From Deinococcus alpinitundrae (GTDB lineage Bacteria > Deinococcota > Deinococci > Deinococcales > Deinococcaceae): 64,000 nucleotides of DNA. Numbering within the stretch: position 1 is the stretch's first letter; each line of letters opens with the position of its first letter. The stretch is from positions 1 to 64,000 of the forward strand of contig NZ_WXZL01000019.1 in the NCBI RefSeq assembly GCF_009982895.1, given 5' to 3'. Made by a program: the position numbers and the translations under genes. Shown one piece after another: positions 35,797-44,561 of this stretch. Below the pieces are notes generated by a model. It ran no database searches, had not been told where the DNA came from, and saw only the letters and a list, made by a program, of their open reading frames with translations.

Positions 35797-36049
35797 AATG
35801 GGAGTGTACCCCCAACCCCACGCGGTCGCCTGCCCCCAATGGTGGTAGTCGTGTCAAGAATGATACAAAAACAGCGGTTTTTATGACACAACTCTTACAA
35901 ATCAAGGCCATTTCATGGTCTGACGACGGGTCATCAATTTGGAGGCGATCATTGCCTTTGAAGAACAGGAGACAGTCTTAGAGAAAAGCTCATCTTAGTT
36001 GCTTTGGAGAACGGCACTGTTCACTGGCCCGGCAACCCAGGGCTGCCGC

Positions 36050-37303
36050 TTACTGCGCCTCGCCCAGACCCCGCGCCCGCACGGCGGCCCAGGGCTCCCC
36101 CGCCCGGCCCAGCACGAACGGCGCGGCCTGCACTGGGGTGGTGAGGCGCGGGCCAGCCGCCGTGAGCAACACATTCACCTCACTGCGAATGCCGTAGCCG
36201 CGCTCGGCCGGATACACCCCCGGCTCGATGGTGACCGACAGGCCCGGCAGCAGCTTGCGGGTGTCGTGGGTTTCCAGATCGTCTAGATTCGCGCCCGCAC
36301 CGTGAATCTGCACGCCGAGGCTGTGGCCCAGGCGGTGGGTGAAGTGCTCGCCCAGGCCCGCGTCCTCGATGATCTGGCGGGCAGCCCGGTCCACTTCCCA
36401 GCCTTCCAGCTCGCCGCTGGCTGAGCGGCGCTCCTGAAGCAGCGCCAGCGCCGCATCACGGGCGGCAGCCACCGCCGTCCAGGCCCGCTGGTACTCCTCG
36501 CCCGGCTCACCGGCGTGGCCCACCCAGGTCACGTCACCGAAAGGGCGGCCCGGCTCCTGCGCCCAGAGGTCGATCAGCACGCACTGGCCCGGCTGCAAGG
36601 TAGCGTTCAGCTCGCCGCCGGGTTCGTAGTGCGAGTCGGCGGCATTGACCCCGAAGCTGACATTGACCGGATGCCCGCTAACCATCCCTGCCGCCTCAAT
36701 CTCACGCCCGATGACGGCCTGCACGTCCAACTCGGTGACGGGCGTGCCCGCCTGCAAACCCTGGTGGATGAATTCGTAGGCCAGGTCCTTGGCCCGCATC
36801 AGCACATCCACAGCCCGCAGATGGGCGGCCAGATCGTCCTCGCTCCAGGCCAGAAAGCCTTGCAGCAAATCGGCACTGGTGACCACACTCGCGCCCACGC
36901 CGCGCACCCGCTCCATCGTTCCGGCGTCCACATAGCTGACGTAGGGCACGGCGGCCTGGGGGCTGTATTCCATGGCCACCGTCTTGCCGCCGACCAGCTC
37001 AACCAGCCGGGCGTCGAGTTCGGTGTGGGCGCTGTAGGGCACGAAGTCCACGTCCGCGCCGTAGAGCAGCCGCCGCCAGTTGCCGCCCTCGATGCGGTGG
37101 TGCAGCAGCGCCGGGCGGCCCGTGCGCGGCACCCACACGAAGTAGCGCCGGGTCAGGAAGGCCTCGCCCAGGCCCAGCAGCGTGGCCGCGTGCGGATTGA
37201 GGCCGCGAAAGTCGTAGATCAGCCAGCCGTCAAGGTCGGGGGCGGCGGTCAGGGCCTGTTGAATCCGGCGCAACGGATCGGTGCTCGGCTGGGTTGAGGT
37301 CAT
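36050..37303 (-). CDS. M24-family Xaa-Pro peptidase
   Basis: 417 residues. An N-terminal creatinase-like domain (about 1-165) precedes the pita-bread catalytic domain. All five metal ligands are visible: Asp in VLIDLWAQ, Asp in GRPFGDVTWVG, His in THRLGHSLGVQIHG, Glu in VTIEPGVYP and Glu in IRSEVNVLL. It removes N-terminal residues preceding proline from peptides. ATG 37303 is taken because TATGCT stands 6 nt upstream; the 20 extra codons of the open frame are promoter DNA. Single-gene unit. Confidence 0.93.
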   Translation of the reverse strand: MTSTQPSTDPLRRIQQALTAAPDLDGWLIYDFRGLNPHAATLLGLGEAFLTRRYFVWVPRTGRPALLHHRIEGGNWRRLLYGADVDFVPYSAHTELDARLVELVGGKTVAMEYSPQAAVPYVSYVDAGTMERVRGVGASVVTSADLLQGFLAWSEDDLAAHLRAVDVLMRAKDLAYEFIHQGLQAGTPVTELDVQAVIGREIEAAGMVSGHPVNVSFGVNAADSHYEPGGELNATLQPGQCVLIDLWAQEPGRPFGDVTWVGHAGEPGEEYQRAWTAVAAARDAALALLQERRSASGELEGWEVDRAARQIIEDAGLGEHFTHRLGHSLGVQIHGAGANLDDLETHDTRKLLPGLSVTIEPGVYPAERGYGIRSEVNVLLTAAGPRLTTPVQAAPFVLGRAGEPWAAVRARGLGEAQ

Positions 37304-37339
37304 ATGTAGAGCATACCGACCGGAAGCGGGAAACAACCA

Positions 37340-37382
37340 CACGCGGCCAGCCGCCCGAAACACCTGGGCGGCTGGCCGCGTG
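37340..37382 (-). terminator. Strong hairpin after the SPFH-RHH operon
   Basis: A perfect 17-bp stem (37340-37356 with 37366-37382) with a 9-nt loop. On the minus strand it is followed by GTTGTTT. It is placed just after the gene ending at 37401. Confidence 0.7.
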
Positions 37383-37400
37383 CAACTTTGATGTTGGAAT

Positions 37401-37595
37401 TCACTCCTGCGCGTCGGTGTCGGGAACGTCCGGCGTGGCCGGAGCCGCTTCCTTCCAGCGTCCTGCTTTCCTCACGCTCTGCGAGAGCAGATACTCGATC
37501 TGGGCGTTGACGCTGCGCAAATCGTCGGCAGCCCAGCGCTCCAGGGCGGCGTAGAGTTCGGGGCTGATTCTCAGGGCAAAATGCTTACGGACCAC
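37401..37595 (-). CDS. Ribbon-helix-helix DNA-binding protein (Arc-like)
   Basis: 64 residues. The strand-helix-helix pattern [20 protein letters not shown] then [15 protein letters not shown] is the Arc/MetJ-type RHH fold; the acidic tail ([13 protein letters not shown]) is disordered. It begins 12 nt after the SPFH gene stop, so the two form one operon. It may repress that operon. Not clearly an antitoxin, since no toxin gene is adjacent. Confidence 0.82.
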   Translation of the reverse strand: MVRKHFALRISPELYAALERWAADDLRSVNAQIEYLLSQSVRKAGRWKEAAPATPDVPDTDAQE

Positions 37596-37607
37596 GGCGA
37601 TCCCGGC

Positions 37608-38525
37608 TCAGTACAGGCTTCCGGCATTGACCACCGGCTGGGTACCGCGCTCACTGGTCAGGACGACCAGCAAATTGCTGACCATCTGGGCCTTGCGCTC
37701 CTCGTCGAGTTGCACGATGTTTTGCTCGGAAAGCTGCTTGAGGGCCATCTCGACCATGCCCACCGCTCCGGCCACGATCTGGCTGCGGGCGGCGATGATG
37801 GCGCTGGCCTGCTGGCGCTGAAGCATGGCCCCGGCGATCTCCGGCGCATAGGCCAGGTGCGAGAGCCGGGCTTCGAGCACCTCCACGCCGGCGTGGCGCA
37901 GCCGGGTGGTCAGTTCATGGCCCAGCGCCTCGGCCACCAGATCGGCGTTGCCGCGCAGGCTCAGACCACTTTCCTCGTAGTTGTCGTAAGGGTACTGCGA
38001 GGCGAGGTGGCGCAGCGCGGTTTCGGCCTGAATCTCGACGAAGCCTCCGTAGTCTTCCACGTCGAACAGGGCGCGGGCTGTATCGACCACCCGCCAGACA
38101 ATCACGGCAGCGATCTCGATGGGGTTGCCCATCAAATCGTTGACCTTGAGGCGCTCGGAATTGAAATTGCGGATTCGGAGCGACACCCGCTTGCGCACCG
38201 TGAACGGATTGGTCCAGTAAAAGCCGTTGCGCCGCTCGGTGCCGACGTAGCGCCCGAACAGGGTCAGCACGCTGGCCTGGTTGGGCTGCACGATAAAAAA
38301 CCCGATCAGGCCGAAGAAGGCCAGGACACCCAGCAAAAAGCCCAGCAGCGACAGCGCGCCGCCGCCGAAAATCAGCACGCCCGCCGCCACAATGACCACA
38401 AGCAACCACAACAGCACGGCGGGCACACCCGGCAGCCCGAAAGCCCGGCGCTCCACACTCGCTATCCCGCTCTGCGGCGAGATGCCCTGACCCGCCGTCG
38501 GCGGCACTTTCTCCAATTCACTCAT
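37608..38525 (-). CDS. SPFH/band-7 membrane protein (stomatin-like)
   Basis: 305 residues from ATG 38525, preceded by GGAGGAAGAT. Two adjacent membrane helices ([20 protein letters not shown] and [20 protein letters not shown]) are followed by the SPFH domain: [40 protein letters not shown], then a coiled-coil region around [24 protein letters not shown] proteins build scaffolds that organise membrane proteins and proteases. It is the first gene of a two-gene operon with an RHH regulator. Confidence 0.9.
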   Translation of the reverse strand: MSELEKVPPTAGQGISPQSGIASVERRAFGLPGVPAVLLWLLVVIVAAGVLIFGGGALSLLGFLLGVLAFFGLIGFFIVQPNQASVLTLFGRYVGTERRNGFYWTNPFTVRKRVSLRIRNFNSERLKVNDLMGNPIEIAAVIVWRVVDTARALFDVEDYGGFVEIQAETALRHLASQYPYDNYEESGLSLRGNADLVAEALGHELTTRLRHAGVEVLEARLSHLAYAPEIAGAMLQRQQASAIIAARSQIVAGAVGMVEMALKQLSEQNIVQLDEERKAQMVSNLLVVLTSERGTQPVVNAGSLY

Positions 38526-38584
38526 ATCTTCCTCCAATCATAATGATATCAGATGTGCCGGAGTTACGATAGAGGGCAGCCAAA

Positions 38585-38623
38585 GCAGCGGGGAGGAAGA
38601 CCAGATCGGTTCCCTCCCCGCTG
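38585..38623 (-). terminator. Terminator after the CBS-domain gene
   Basis: An 11-bp stem CAGCGGGGAGG / CCTCCCCGCTG (38585-38595 and 38613-38623), with CTTTGG following on the minus strand. It is downstream of the CBS gene and upstream of the SPFH gene. Confidence 0.65.
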
Positions 38624-38641
38624 CGGCGGTAGATATGCGGC

Positions 38642-39058
38642 TTATAGCGTCGGCGTGCTGATGCCTTCGAGCGCCTGTTGATCGGCGTCTCCATTGGTGC
38701 GGTTGCTGAGGTCACTGAGGCTAACGATGCCCACCACCTTGCCGTTCTCGGTCACCGGCAGACGGCGCACCTGGCGCTCACCCATCAGCGCGGCAGCCTC
38801 GCTGACCTCGGTATCGGCGTCCAGGGTAAACGGGTCCGCCGTGGCGTGGTCGACTGCCAGCGCGCCTGGGTCGCGTCCAAAGGCAACCGCGCGTACCACG
38901 ATGTCGCGGTCGGTCAGGATGCCGACGAGCTTGTCGGCATCCATGAAGAGCACGTTGCCAATGTCGTTGTCGGCCATCAAGGCGGCGACTTCCTTGAGGC
39001 TGGCGTCTTTGCTGGCGGTCACGAGATCGCGGGTCATGATGGTGCGTAAAGGGGCCAT
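38642..39058 (-). CDS. CBS-domain pair protein
   Basis: 138 residues forming a tandem CBS module: LRTIMTRDLVTASKDASLKE, NVLFMDADKLVGILTDRDIV, TEVSEAAALMGERQVRRLPV and VTENGKVVGIVSLSDLSNRT. Such stand-alone Bateman modules bind adenosine nucleotides or SAM and regulate partners. ATG 39058 has TACAGT 6 nt upstream and GGAGGT between, so it is either leaderless or uses a very close ribosome site. Partner unknown. Confidence 0.88.
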   Translation of the reverse strand: MAPLRTIMTRDLVTASKDASLKEVAALMADNDIGNVLFMDADKLVGILTDRDIVVRAVAFGRDPGALAVDHATADPFTLDADTEVSEAAALMGERQVRRLPVTENGKVVGIVSLSDLSNRTNGDADQQALEGISTPTL

Positions 39059-39122
39059 ACCTCCACTGTAAGTAGCGTCCAAGTGTGGCAGGTTGGGTGA
39101 AGATTAAGAACAGCTGGGAGGG

Positions 39123-39338
39123 CTAAGGCTGGCTTCTCGAACCGTCTCCAGAAGTCTTGTAGCGGAACACACCGGGCCTGTTCGGAATAGCTTTCCAAGT
39201 CTGGAAATTCAAGTGTCCTGTGCAGCCTACACATAAGGCCCAATCGGCATAGAGGCGTTTGAGTGAATCCGCAAGGCTATTCACGCCGCATTGAATGCGG
39301 TTGCCATTGCCGAGGCGCTGCACAAATGAGTACAACAC
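39123..39338 (-). CDS. Possible small Cys-motif protein (doubtful)
   Basis: 71 codons reading through LADSLKRLYADWALCVGCTG and then HLNFQTWKAIPNRPGVFRYK, with a Cys-X-X-Cys motif. No start signal stands out and no family is known. It could be a gene remnant in an otherwise empty stretch (39059-39492). Confidence 0.3.
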   Translation of the reverse strand: MLYSFVQRLGNGNRIQCGVNSLADSLKRLYADWALCVGCTGHLNFQTWKAIPNRPGVFRYKTSGDGSRSQP

Positions 39339-39345
39339 AGAAAAT

Positions 39346-39380
39346 CGGTGAGTGGGCAGCTTTCCGCAACCCGCTCACCG
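39346..39380 (+). terminator. Hairpin with T-rich tail
   Basis: An 11-bp stem with one G-T pair (39346-39356 and 39370-39380), followed on the plus strand by TTCTAGTTTTG. No plus-strand gene is evident upstream, so its partner is unclear. Confidence 0.5.
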
Positions 39381-39492
39381 TTCTAGTTTTGTTAGTTAAC
39401 GATCGGCCAGCGCCCCACTCGGCTTGCTAGCGAGCCGATATGCCTCAGAGAAGGCTCTGAAAGAAGCCCGGCCCACCCAGCTCAGAGTAGGT

Positions 39493-39798
39493 TCAGGGAC
39501 GACGCGCCGTGTCGCGGGGATCGACATGAACGACTGGGGGTTGACGGCGTGTCAGTCCCGCCAAACCGGCCAGGCCGAGTAGACCGAGCCAGCCATAATC
39601 AAAGCCTTTGTCGTTATTGGTCGTGTCAGTCGTGGTCGTCGAAGTGGTGTCGGTGGTGGCCGGTGTCGTCGTGTCTGTTGCATCAGGCGTAGTCGTATCT
39701 GTCGTGCTCGGTGCCGTGGTGTCGGTCTGGGCCAAAACGGGAACCGGCAGGAGGGCAAGTGACAGGGTGAGCAACAGCTTTCTGGTGGTTTTGTGCAT
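39493..39798 (-). CDS. Exported Thr/Asp-rich WGxxGxxG-type protein
   Basis: 101 residues. The signal peptide is RKLLLTLSLALLPVPVLAQT. Next come about 40 residues built almost only of Thr, Asp, Ala and Pro in TTDTT-type repeats. Then a glycine/leucine hydrophobic segment YGWLGLLGLAGLAGLTRRQP (a WGxxGxxG-like variant) and a short basic tail. The layout (signal, disordered linker, C-terminal hydrophobic patch, Arg-Arg) is like a surface-sorted protein. A sorting system is not seen here. Confidence 0.7.
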   Translation of the reverse strand: MHKTTRKLLLTLSLALLPVPVLAQTDTTAPSTTDTTTPDATDTTTPATTDTTSTTTTDTTNNDKGFDYGWLGLLGLAGLAGLTRRQPPVVHVDPRDTARRP

Positions 39799-39960
39799 CT
39801 TCGTCTCCTTGAAGGTTCACAGCGCTTAAAACGCTAGCAAACGGATCTCTGGGATCAGGATGCAACATTGCACACGGAAAAGCTGTGCCGAGCCAAAAGA
39901 ATATCTTTAATTTTGGGAGGGGTATTCTTTAGTTACCAAACCTTTATGTTTATATATAGC

Positions 39961-40002
39961 GGGGCGAATATTAGATAAACAACTGTTTATCCTTTCCGCC
40001 CC
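39961..40002. repeat. AT-rich interrupted palindrome
   Basis: GGGGCG (39961-39966) pairs with CGCCCC (39997-40002), and inside it GATAAAC (39974-39980) pairs with GTTTATC (39985-39991). It lies in the most AT-rich DNA of the window, between the Thr-rich protein and the MFS gene. It may be a regulator site or a terminator for the MFS gene. Confidence 0.5.
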
Positions 40003-40066
40003 TCAGCACTTTAAACTCTAAGCAGCATTGAAAATCACAGTGGCGTCACTGCCTAGGGGCCGCTGT

Positions 40067-41446
40067 TTAATCAGTCCCCATCGGCTGCGACACTATCGGC
40101 TCACGGCGCAGCGCTTGAGCCAATGTCCAGGCCAGCGCCACCAGCACCAGCGCCAACACGAAGGCCCGCTGAAGACCACTGGCCAGCGCCGGGCCGCCCG
40201 CCGAGATGGCCGCCTCGCCGATCAAGGCACCCATCAGGGCCGTGCCGATGGCCCCACCCATCTGGCGCGAGAACAGAATGGCGCTGGTGACCGCTCCTAG
40301 GTCAGCCTTGGCGGTGGCCTGCTGCACGGCGATGAGCAGGGTGAACATGGCAAAACCCATGCCGCTGCCCGCCACAAAGCCCGACGCGCTGATGGCCCAC
40401 AGCGGCGCGTGTGCCAGCGCGGCAAACAGCACGAAGGCCACCACCAGAATGTTGAAGCCCCACAGGGTAAGCCGGGTGGTGCCCACGCGGCTAATCAACC
40501 GGGCAGCCAGAATGCTGGTACCGGTCCAGCCCAGCAGCATCGGCGTCAGGATGACTCCGGCAGCGGTGGCCCCCTGACCGCTGACCCCCTGCGCAAAGAG
40601 CGGCAGATAAGCGATGGTGCCGAAATACGCCGCGCCTGCCAGCAAGTTGCCCAGCACGCCCACGCGCGGCAGGGTGGCTCTCAGGTTGCGCATTGGCAAA
40701 AGGGGCGCAGCATGGCGGGACTCGACCCACAGCGCTCCGGCCAGCACGCCCAAGCTCAGCGCCGCCAGCGCCCACAGCTTGAACTCCAGTCCCCAGATCA
40801 GCAGCCCGCTGCCGAGCGTGAACAGCAGCGTGCCCAGCCAGTCGATCTGGGCGCGGTTCTGCCTGGCCGGGCGGATGTTGGGTAGGTAGCGCAGCGCCAG
40901 CAGCAACGCCGGAATGCCGAACGGCAGGTTCAGGTAAAAGACCCAGCGCCACGAAGCGTGGTCCACGATCAGTCCACCGATCAGCGGCCCCACCAGCCCG
41001 GCGATGCCCCACACGCCGCTAAAAAAGCCCTGCACGCGGGCACGCTGCTCCAGAGTGAACATCTCGCCGACCAGGGTAAAGGTCAGGGTCTGCACCGATC
41101 CCGCGCCGATGCCTTGCAGGGCGCGGGCCGCGATCAGTACCGCCATGCTGCCTGCCACGCCGCAGAGCATGCTGCCGAGCAGAAAAATGATCACCCCTGC
41201 CAGATACAGGCGCTTGCGTCCCAGCAGGTCGCTCGCCCTTCCCCACAGCGGGCTGGTGATGGTGCTGGTCAGCAGGTATACGGCGAACGGCAGGGCGTAG
41301 AGGTGCTGGCCGCCAAGTTCGCGGATCACTGTGGGCATGGCGGTGGCGATCACGCTGCTCTCCAGGGCGGCCAGGGTAATGCCCAGAAGAAGGCCCGCGA
41401 CGGCGAGCGTGCGGGCGCGGTCTGGCGCGGGGGTGGGAGCGGTCAT
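40067..41446 (-). CDS. MFS drug exporter, DHA2 (EmrB/QacA) type
   Basis: 459 residues, about 14 membrane helices. Motif A is [20 protein letters not shown] (about 68-87). Motif C of proton antiporters is [20 protein letters not shown] (about 143-162), followed by [20 protein letters not shown], typical of DHA2. It probably exports hydrophobic compounds with proton antiport. ATG 41446 has TATGCT 6 nt upstream (leaderless). Single-gene unit. Confidence 0.92.
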   Translation of the reverse strand: MTAPTPAPDRARTLAVAGLLLGITLAALESSVIATAMPTVIRELGGQHLYALPFAVYLLTSTITSPLWGRASDLLGRKRLYLAGVIIFLLGSMLCGVAGSMAVLIAARALQGIGAGSVQTLTFTLVGEMFTLEQRARVQGFFSGVWGIAGLVGPLIGGLIVDHASWRWVFYLNLPFGIPALLLALRYLPNIRPARQNRAQIDWLGTLLFTLGSGLLIWGLEFKLWALAALSLGVLAGALWVESRHAAPLLPMRNLRATLPRVGVLGNLLAGAAYFGTIAYLPLFAQGVSGQGATAAGVILTPMLLGWTGTSILAARLISRVGTTRLTLWGFNILVVAFVLFAALAHAPLWAISASGFVAGSGMGFAMFTLLIAVQQATAKADLGAVTSAILFSRQMGGAIGTALMGALIGEAAISAGGPALASGLQRAFVLALVLVALAWTLAQALRREPIVSQPMGTD

Positions 41447-41591
41447 GGGCGGAGCATAAGTCGCACACCGTATTCAGATTGGAAGATGACACCAAAGACG
41501 CCAGGTCAGCCCGGCCTCAGTCTGTTCGAGCAAGAGCGCTGGTCTCACCCCAAGATGGGCAAGGCCAGCGCCGAGAATGAAGCGGGCTGTC

Positions 41592-41891
41592 TTAGAAGCT
41601 CAGCAGCGGCATCATTTTCATGACGTTCTTCAGCCTGATGCCCTTGACTTTCCTGACCAGTTCGGTGCTGTTCTTGTAGGGCCGATTCTTGATGATTTCG
41701 GCGGCGATCTTGGTGTTCACACCGGGGATTTTCAACAGTTTGGCGGCAATGGCCGCATTGATGTTGACTTTGGCCATCGTGGCGGCATTGATCGTTGGGA
41801 TGGTGGCAGGCATGACTCCTTTCTTGGCACAGGCGGAAACCGGAGTGAGAAGCAAAGCAACGTCCAGAACGGCCAGGACAGGTTTTTCCAT
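41592..41891 (-). CDS. Putative HhH (ComEA-like) lipoprotein
   Basis: 99 residues from ATG 41891, with GGAGG 9 nt upstream. The N-terminus LAVLDVALLLTPVSACAKKG ends in a lipobox (VSA-Cys). The rest is a helix-hairpin-helix pair as in ComEA: INAATMAKVNINAAIAAKLL, KIPGVNTKIAAEIIKNRPYK, ELVRKVKGIRLKNVMKMM. ComEA-like domains bind DNA outside the membrane during uptake. The gene overlaps no neighbour but follows the histidine kinase by 37 bp. A role in natural transformation is inferred from the fold only. Confidence 0.75.
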   Translation of the reverse strand: MEKPVLAVLDVALLLTPVSACAKKGVMPATIPTINAATMAKVNINAAIAAKLLKIPGVNTKIAAEIIKNRPYKNSTELVRKVKGIRLKNVMKMMPLLSF

Positions 41892-41928
41892 GAATAAACC
41901 CTCCGCTCCCCAAGATGGAGGCAGGCGG

Positions 41929-43332
41929 TCAGTCGGTTCGATGGGGCTGGGTGCCCTCGGTTTCACGGGCGGGCGGCGCAGCAGGCGTGGGCGGCAGACT
42001 CACCTGCACCCGTGCGCCGCCGCCGGGGCGCTCACCGAGGTTCAAGGTACCGCCGTGCGCCTCGACCACCTGCCGTACCACAGCCAGCCCCAGCCCGAAG
42101 CCTTCGGGGCCGCTGCCGCCGCTGCCCGGCACACCACGCACGAACGCCTCGGTCAGCGGACCGGACGGAAAGCCGGGGCCGCTGTCTTCCACCGTGAGCA
42201 GCGCTCCACCTGTTCGCATGCCGTCAGACAGTGGCCCGCTGGGCTGCGGAGACACTCGCACGTTGACCCGTCCGCCGACCGGAGAAAACTTGAGCGCGTT
42301 GCCGATCAGATTTTCCAGCACCCCAGCAAACAGCGAGCTGTCGATCTGGGCGGGAGTCGAGGCCCCGTCGAGCCACAGATCGATGTCGCGCTTGAGAGCC
42401 AGCGGTTGCAGCAGATCCACCGCCTCGCCCGCCAGATCGAGCAGATCGGCAGTCTGGCGTTCCCCGACGTGCTGCGCCCTGGTGAGGCTCATCAGGTTGC
42501 CGGTGAGCTGGCGCAGCCGCCCCGCCGTCCTCTCGGTGCGGTGCAGGGCCGCCAGCACGTCTTGCAACGAGCGCTCACGGGCCAGGGTATGTTGCAAATC
42601 GGCCAGCATGGCGGTCACGGGGGTGCGCAATTCGTGCGAGGCGCTGGCCAGAAAGAGTGTTTCGCGGCGGCGCTCGGCACGCAGCTCGGCCAGGCTAGCA
42701 TCGAGGGCGCGGGCCAGCGCGCCGACCTCGCTGCGCTCATCGACGCCCGGCACCGGCTCGGGCGTGCCGAGGTGCTGCACCCGCCGCACCAGCCGGTCCA
42801 GCGGCCTAAGCGCCCGGCGCACCGCCAGTGCTGCCGTCGCACCGGCCAAGGCCGAAAGCAGCACCAGCACCAGCGCCGCGATAATCAGGTAGCGGGCAAT
42901 CAGCTCTTCCTGGGGCAACAGGTTGCGCCCCACCTGCACCACCACCTGATCCGGCCCGCTGCCGAAGCGCCGACTGGCGACCATGTACCCCTGGATGCGG
43001 CTGAGGCGCTCAGGTTGAACATCACGCAGGAAGTCGGGGTCGAGAATGCCCGAGGCCACCGCGCCCCCGGCCCAGATCAGCACTCCGTCCTCGTAGACCC
43101 GGCCCACCGCCGTGATTCCGTCACGCTCCAGCAGGTCGTCGGCGGTGCCCTGCAGCGCACCCGGCGAGCGGCGGGCCACGGCGCTCAGGGCGTCGGCCTG
43201 CGCCGTGATCTGGCGGGCGATGCTGCTCAGCTCGATGCGCCACAGCAGTACCCCGGCCAGCCCGCCGAAGGCCGCCAGCGCCAGAAAAATCACGCCCGAC
43301 GTCAGCAGGGTCAGGCGCAGGCGCAGCGTCAT
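41929..43332 (-). CDS. Sensor histidine kinase (OmpR-class partner)
   Basis: 467 residues. Membrane helix 1 is LLTSGVIFLALAAFGGLAGV and helix 2 is YLIIAALVLVLLSALAGATA (about 145-165), enclosing a periplasmic sensor of about 110 residues. A HAMP region follows, then the H box FLASASHELRTPVTAMLADL, N box LENLIGNALKFSPVGGR, and G boxes VEDSGPGFPSG and GFGLGLAVVRQVVEAHGGTL. It lies 35 nt after its response regulator gene. TAGACT stands 5 nt before ATG 43332, so a second internal start is possible. The signal is unknown. Confidence 0.93.
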   Translation of the reverse strand: MTLRLRLTLLTSGVIFLALAAFGGLAGVLLWRIELSSIARQITAQADALSAVARRSPGALQGTADDLLERDGITAVGRVYEDGVLIWAGGAVASGILDPDFLRDVQPERLSRIQGYMVASRRFGSGPDQVVVQVGRNLLPQEELIARYLIIAALVLVLLSALAGATAALAVRRALRPLDRLVRRVQHLGTPEPVPGVDERSEVGALARALDASLAELRAERRRETLFLASASHELRTPVTAMLADLQHTLARERSLQDVLAALHRTERTAGRLRQLTGNLMSLTRAQHVGERQTADLLDLAGEAVDLLQPLALKRDIDLWLDGASTPAQIDSSLFAGVLENLIGNALKFSPVGGRVNVRVSPQPSGPLSDGMRTGGALLTVEDSGPGFPSGPLTEAFVRGVPGSGGSGPEGFGLGLAVVRQVVEAHGGTLNLGERPGGGARVQVSLPPTPAAPPARETEGTQPHRTD

Positions 43333-43367
43333 GCCTGAGTCTAGAAGCTGCCGCGCCCGCGTAGGCG

Positions 43368-44036
43368 TTACTCGCCTTCAGGGAAGCTGTAGCCCAGACC
43401 GCGCAGGGTTTTGACCACGTCGTCGCCGAGCTTGCGCCGCAAATTGCGCACGTAGGTTTCCACAACGTTCGATTCGGCATCGAATCTGCCGTCCCAGACC
43501 CGGTCGATCAGCTCCTCACGGGTATACACCCGGCCAGGATGCGAGGACAGCACCTCAATCAGCGCGAACTCCTTGGCGGTCAGCGCCACCCGCTCGCCGT
43601 CCCGGTATACCGCTCTGGCGGTCCAGTCGAATTTGAGGTTGCGCCAGGTCAGGGTGCTCTGCACCTCGGCGCGGCTGCGGCGGGCCAGGGCACGCAGCCG
43701 TGCCTGCACCTCGCCCAGGTGAAACGGCTTGACCAGATAATCGTCGCCGCCCGCGTCCAGTCCCTCGATGCGGTCTTCCACAGCGTCGCGGGCGGTCAGA
43801 TACAGCACCGGAGCCTTGATGCCCTCGGCGCGCAGGCCGCGCACCAGATCGAACCCGCTGACCGGCCCTTCCGGCAGGCCCACGTCCACCATCAAGGCGT
43901 CGTAGGGAAAGCTGCGGGCCAGCGCCTGGGCTTCCTGGGCGCTGCCCGCCTCGTCCACCGCATAGCCGGCCTCGCGCAGACTGGCCGATAAGGGGCGGCG
44001 GATGTCGAGTTCATCTTCAATGACGAGAAAGCGCAT
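43368..44036 (-). CDS. Response regulator, OmpR/PhoB family
   Basis: 222 residues. The receiver domain has the acidic pair in VIEDELDIR, phospho-acceptor Asp in DALMVDVGLPEG (about 51), Thr in LYLTARDA and Lys in YLVKPFHLGE. The winged-helix output domain ends RNLRRKLGDDVVKTLRGLGY. It starts at ATG 44036 with TAGCCT 6 nt upstream (leaderless). It is the first gene of a regulator-kinase operon. Targets unknown. Confidence 0.95.
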   Translation of the reverse strand: MRFLVIEDELDIRRPLSASLREAGYAVDEAGSAQEAQALARSFPYDALMVDVGLPEGPVSGFDLVRGLRAEGIKAPVLYLTARDAVEDRIEGLDAGGDDYLVKPFHLGEVQARLRALARRSRAEVQSTLTWRNLKFDWTARAVYRDGERVALTAKEFALIEVLSSHPGRVYTREELIDRVWDGRFDAESNVVETYVRNLRRKLGDDVVKTLRGLGYSFPEGE

Positions 44037-44106
44037 ACGGGTAGGCTACAGGGTGCGGGGCTGCAGGGAGATGAAAGCCTGAAGTAAGCCCCAATCACTG
44101 CAAAGA

Positions 44107-44134
44107 GAAAGCCCCCACCCAACCGGGCAGGGGC
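44107..44134 (-). terminator. Terminator of the ribosomal protein supercluster
   Basis: A 10-bp stem (about 44111-44120 with 44125-44134), GC-rich with a GGTT loop, followed on the minus strand by TTTCTCTTT. It stands 17 nt after the rplQ stop. Confidence 0.8.
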
Positions 44135-44150
44135 CTTCGCGCTTGTTCGC

Positions 44151-44501
44151 TTACACCAGTTCGATCAGGGCCAGCGGAGCCGCGTCGCCGCGCCGCACGC
44201 CGACTTTCAGGATGCGGGTGTAACCGCCGGGGCGGGTGGCGTACTTGGGAGCCACTTCGTCCATCAGTTTGCGCAGCACAGCGTTGTCCTGAATGTCCTG
44301 GGCGCACAGACGACGGGCGTGGAGGTCGCCGCCCTTGGCGGTGGTGATGATCTTCTCCACGTAAGGCCGCAGCTCTTTGGCCTTGGCGACGGTGGTCTGA
44401 ATGCGGCCCTCGCGCAGCAAGGCGGTGGCCTGGGCGCGGGCCAGCGCGGTGCGGGCGGAACTGTTGCGGTTGAGCTTGCGCCCACTACGTCCGTGACGCA
44501 T
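44151..44501 (-). CDS. rplQ: 50S ribosomal protein L17
   Basis: 116 residues from ATG 44501 (AAAGGAG 8 nt upstream): [20 protein letters not shown], then [20 protein letters not shown] and a C-terminal [21 protein letters not shown]17 binds 23S rRNA at the exit-tunnel side of the large subunit. It is the last gene of the alpha operon, directly after rpoA, as in most bacteria. Confidence 0.98.
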   Translation of the reverse strand: MRHGRSGRKLNRNSSARTALARAQATALLREGRIQTTVAKAKELRPYVEKIITTAKGGDLHARRLCAQDIQDNAVLRKLMDEVAPKYATRPGGYTRILKVGVRRGDAAPLALIELV

Positions 44502-44561
44502 ATTGGTTCTCCTTTGGCATGAAACATGGCCCACCCCGGTTGACGGGCAGGCCAGACAGGT

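Noticed and set aside
35851..35889. GTGTCA ... TGACAC pair around an AAAAAC/GTTTTT hairpin
   Set aside because: The arms are short and the spacing asymmetric; could be a terminator or chance in AT-rich DNA, not enough to call a site.
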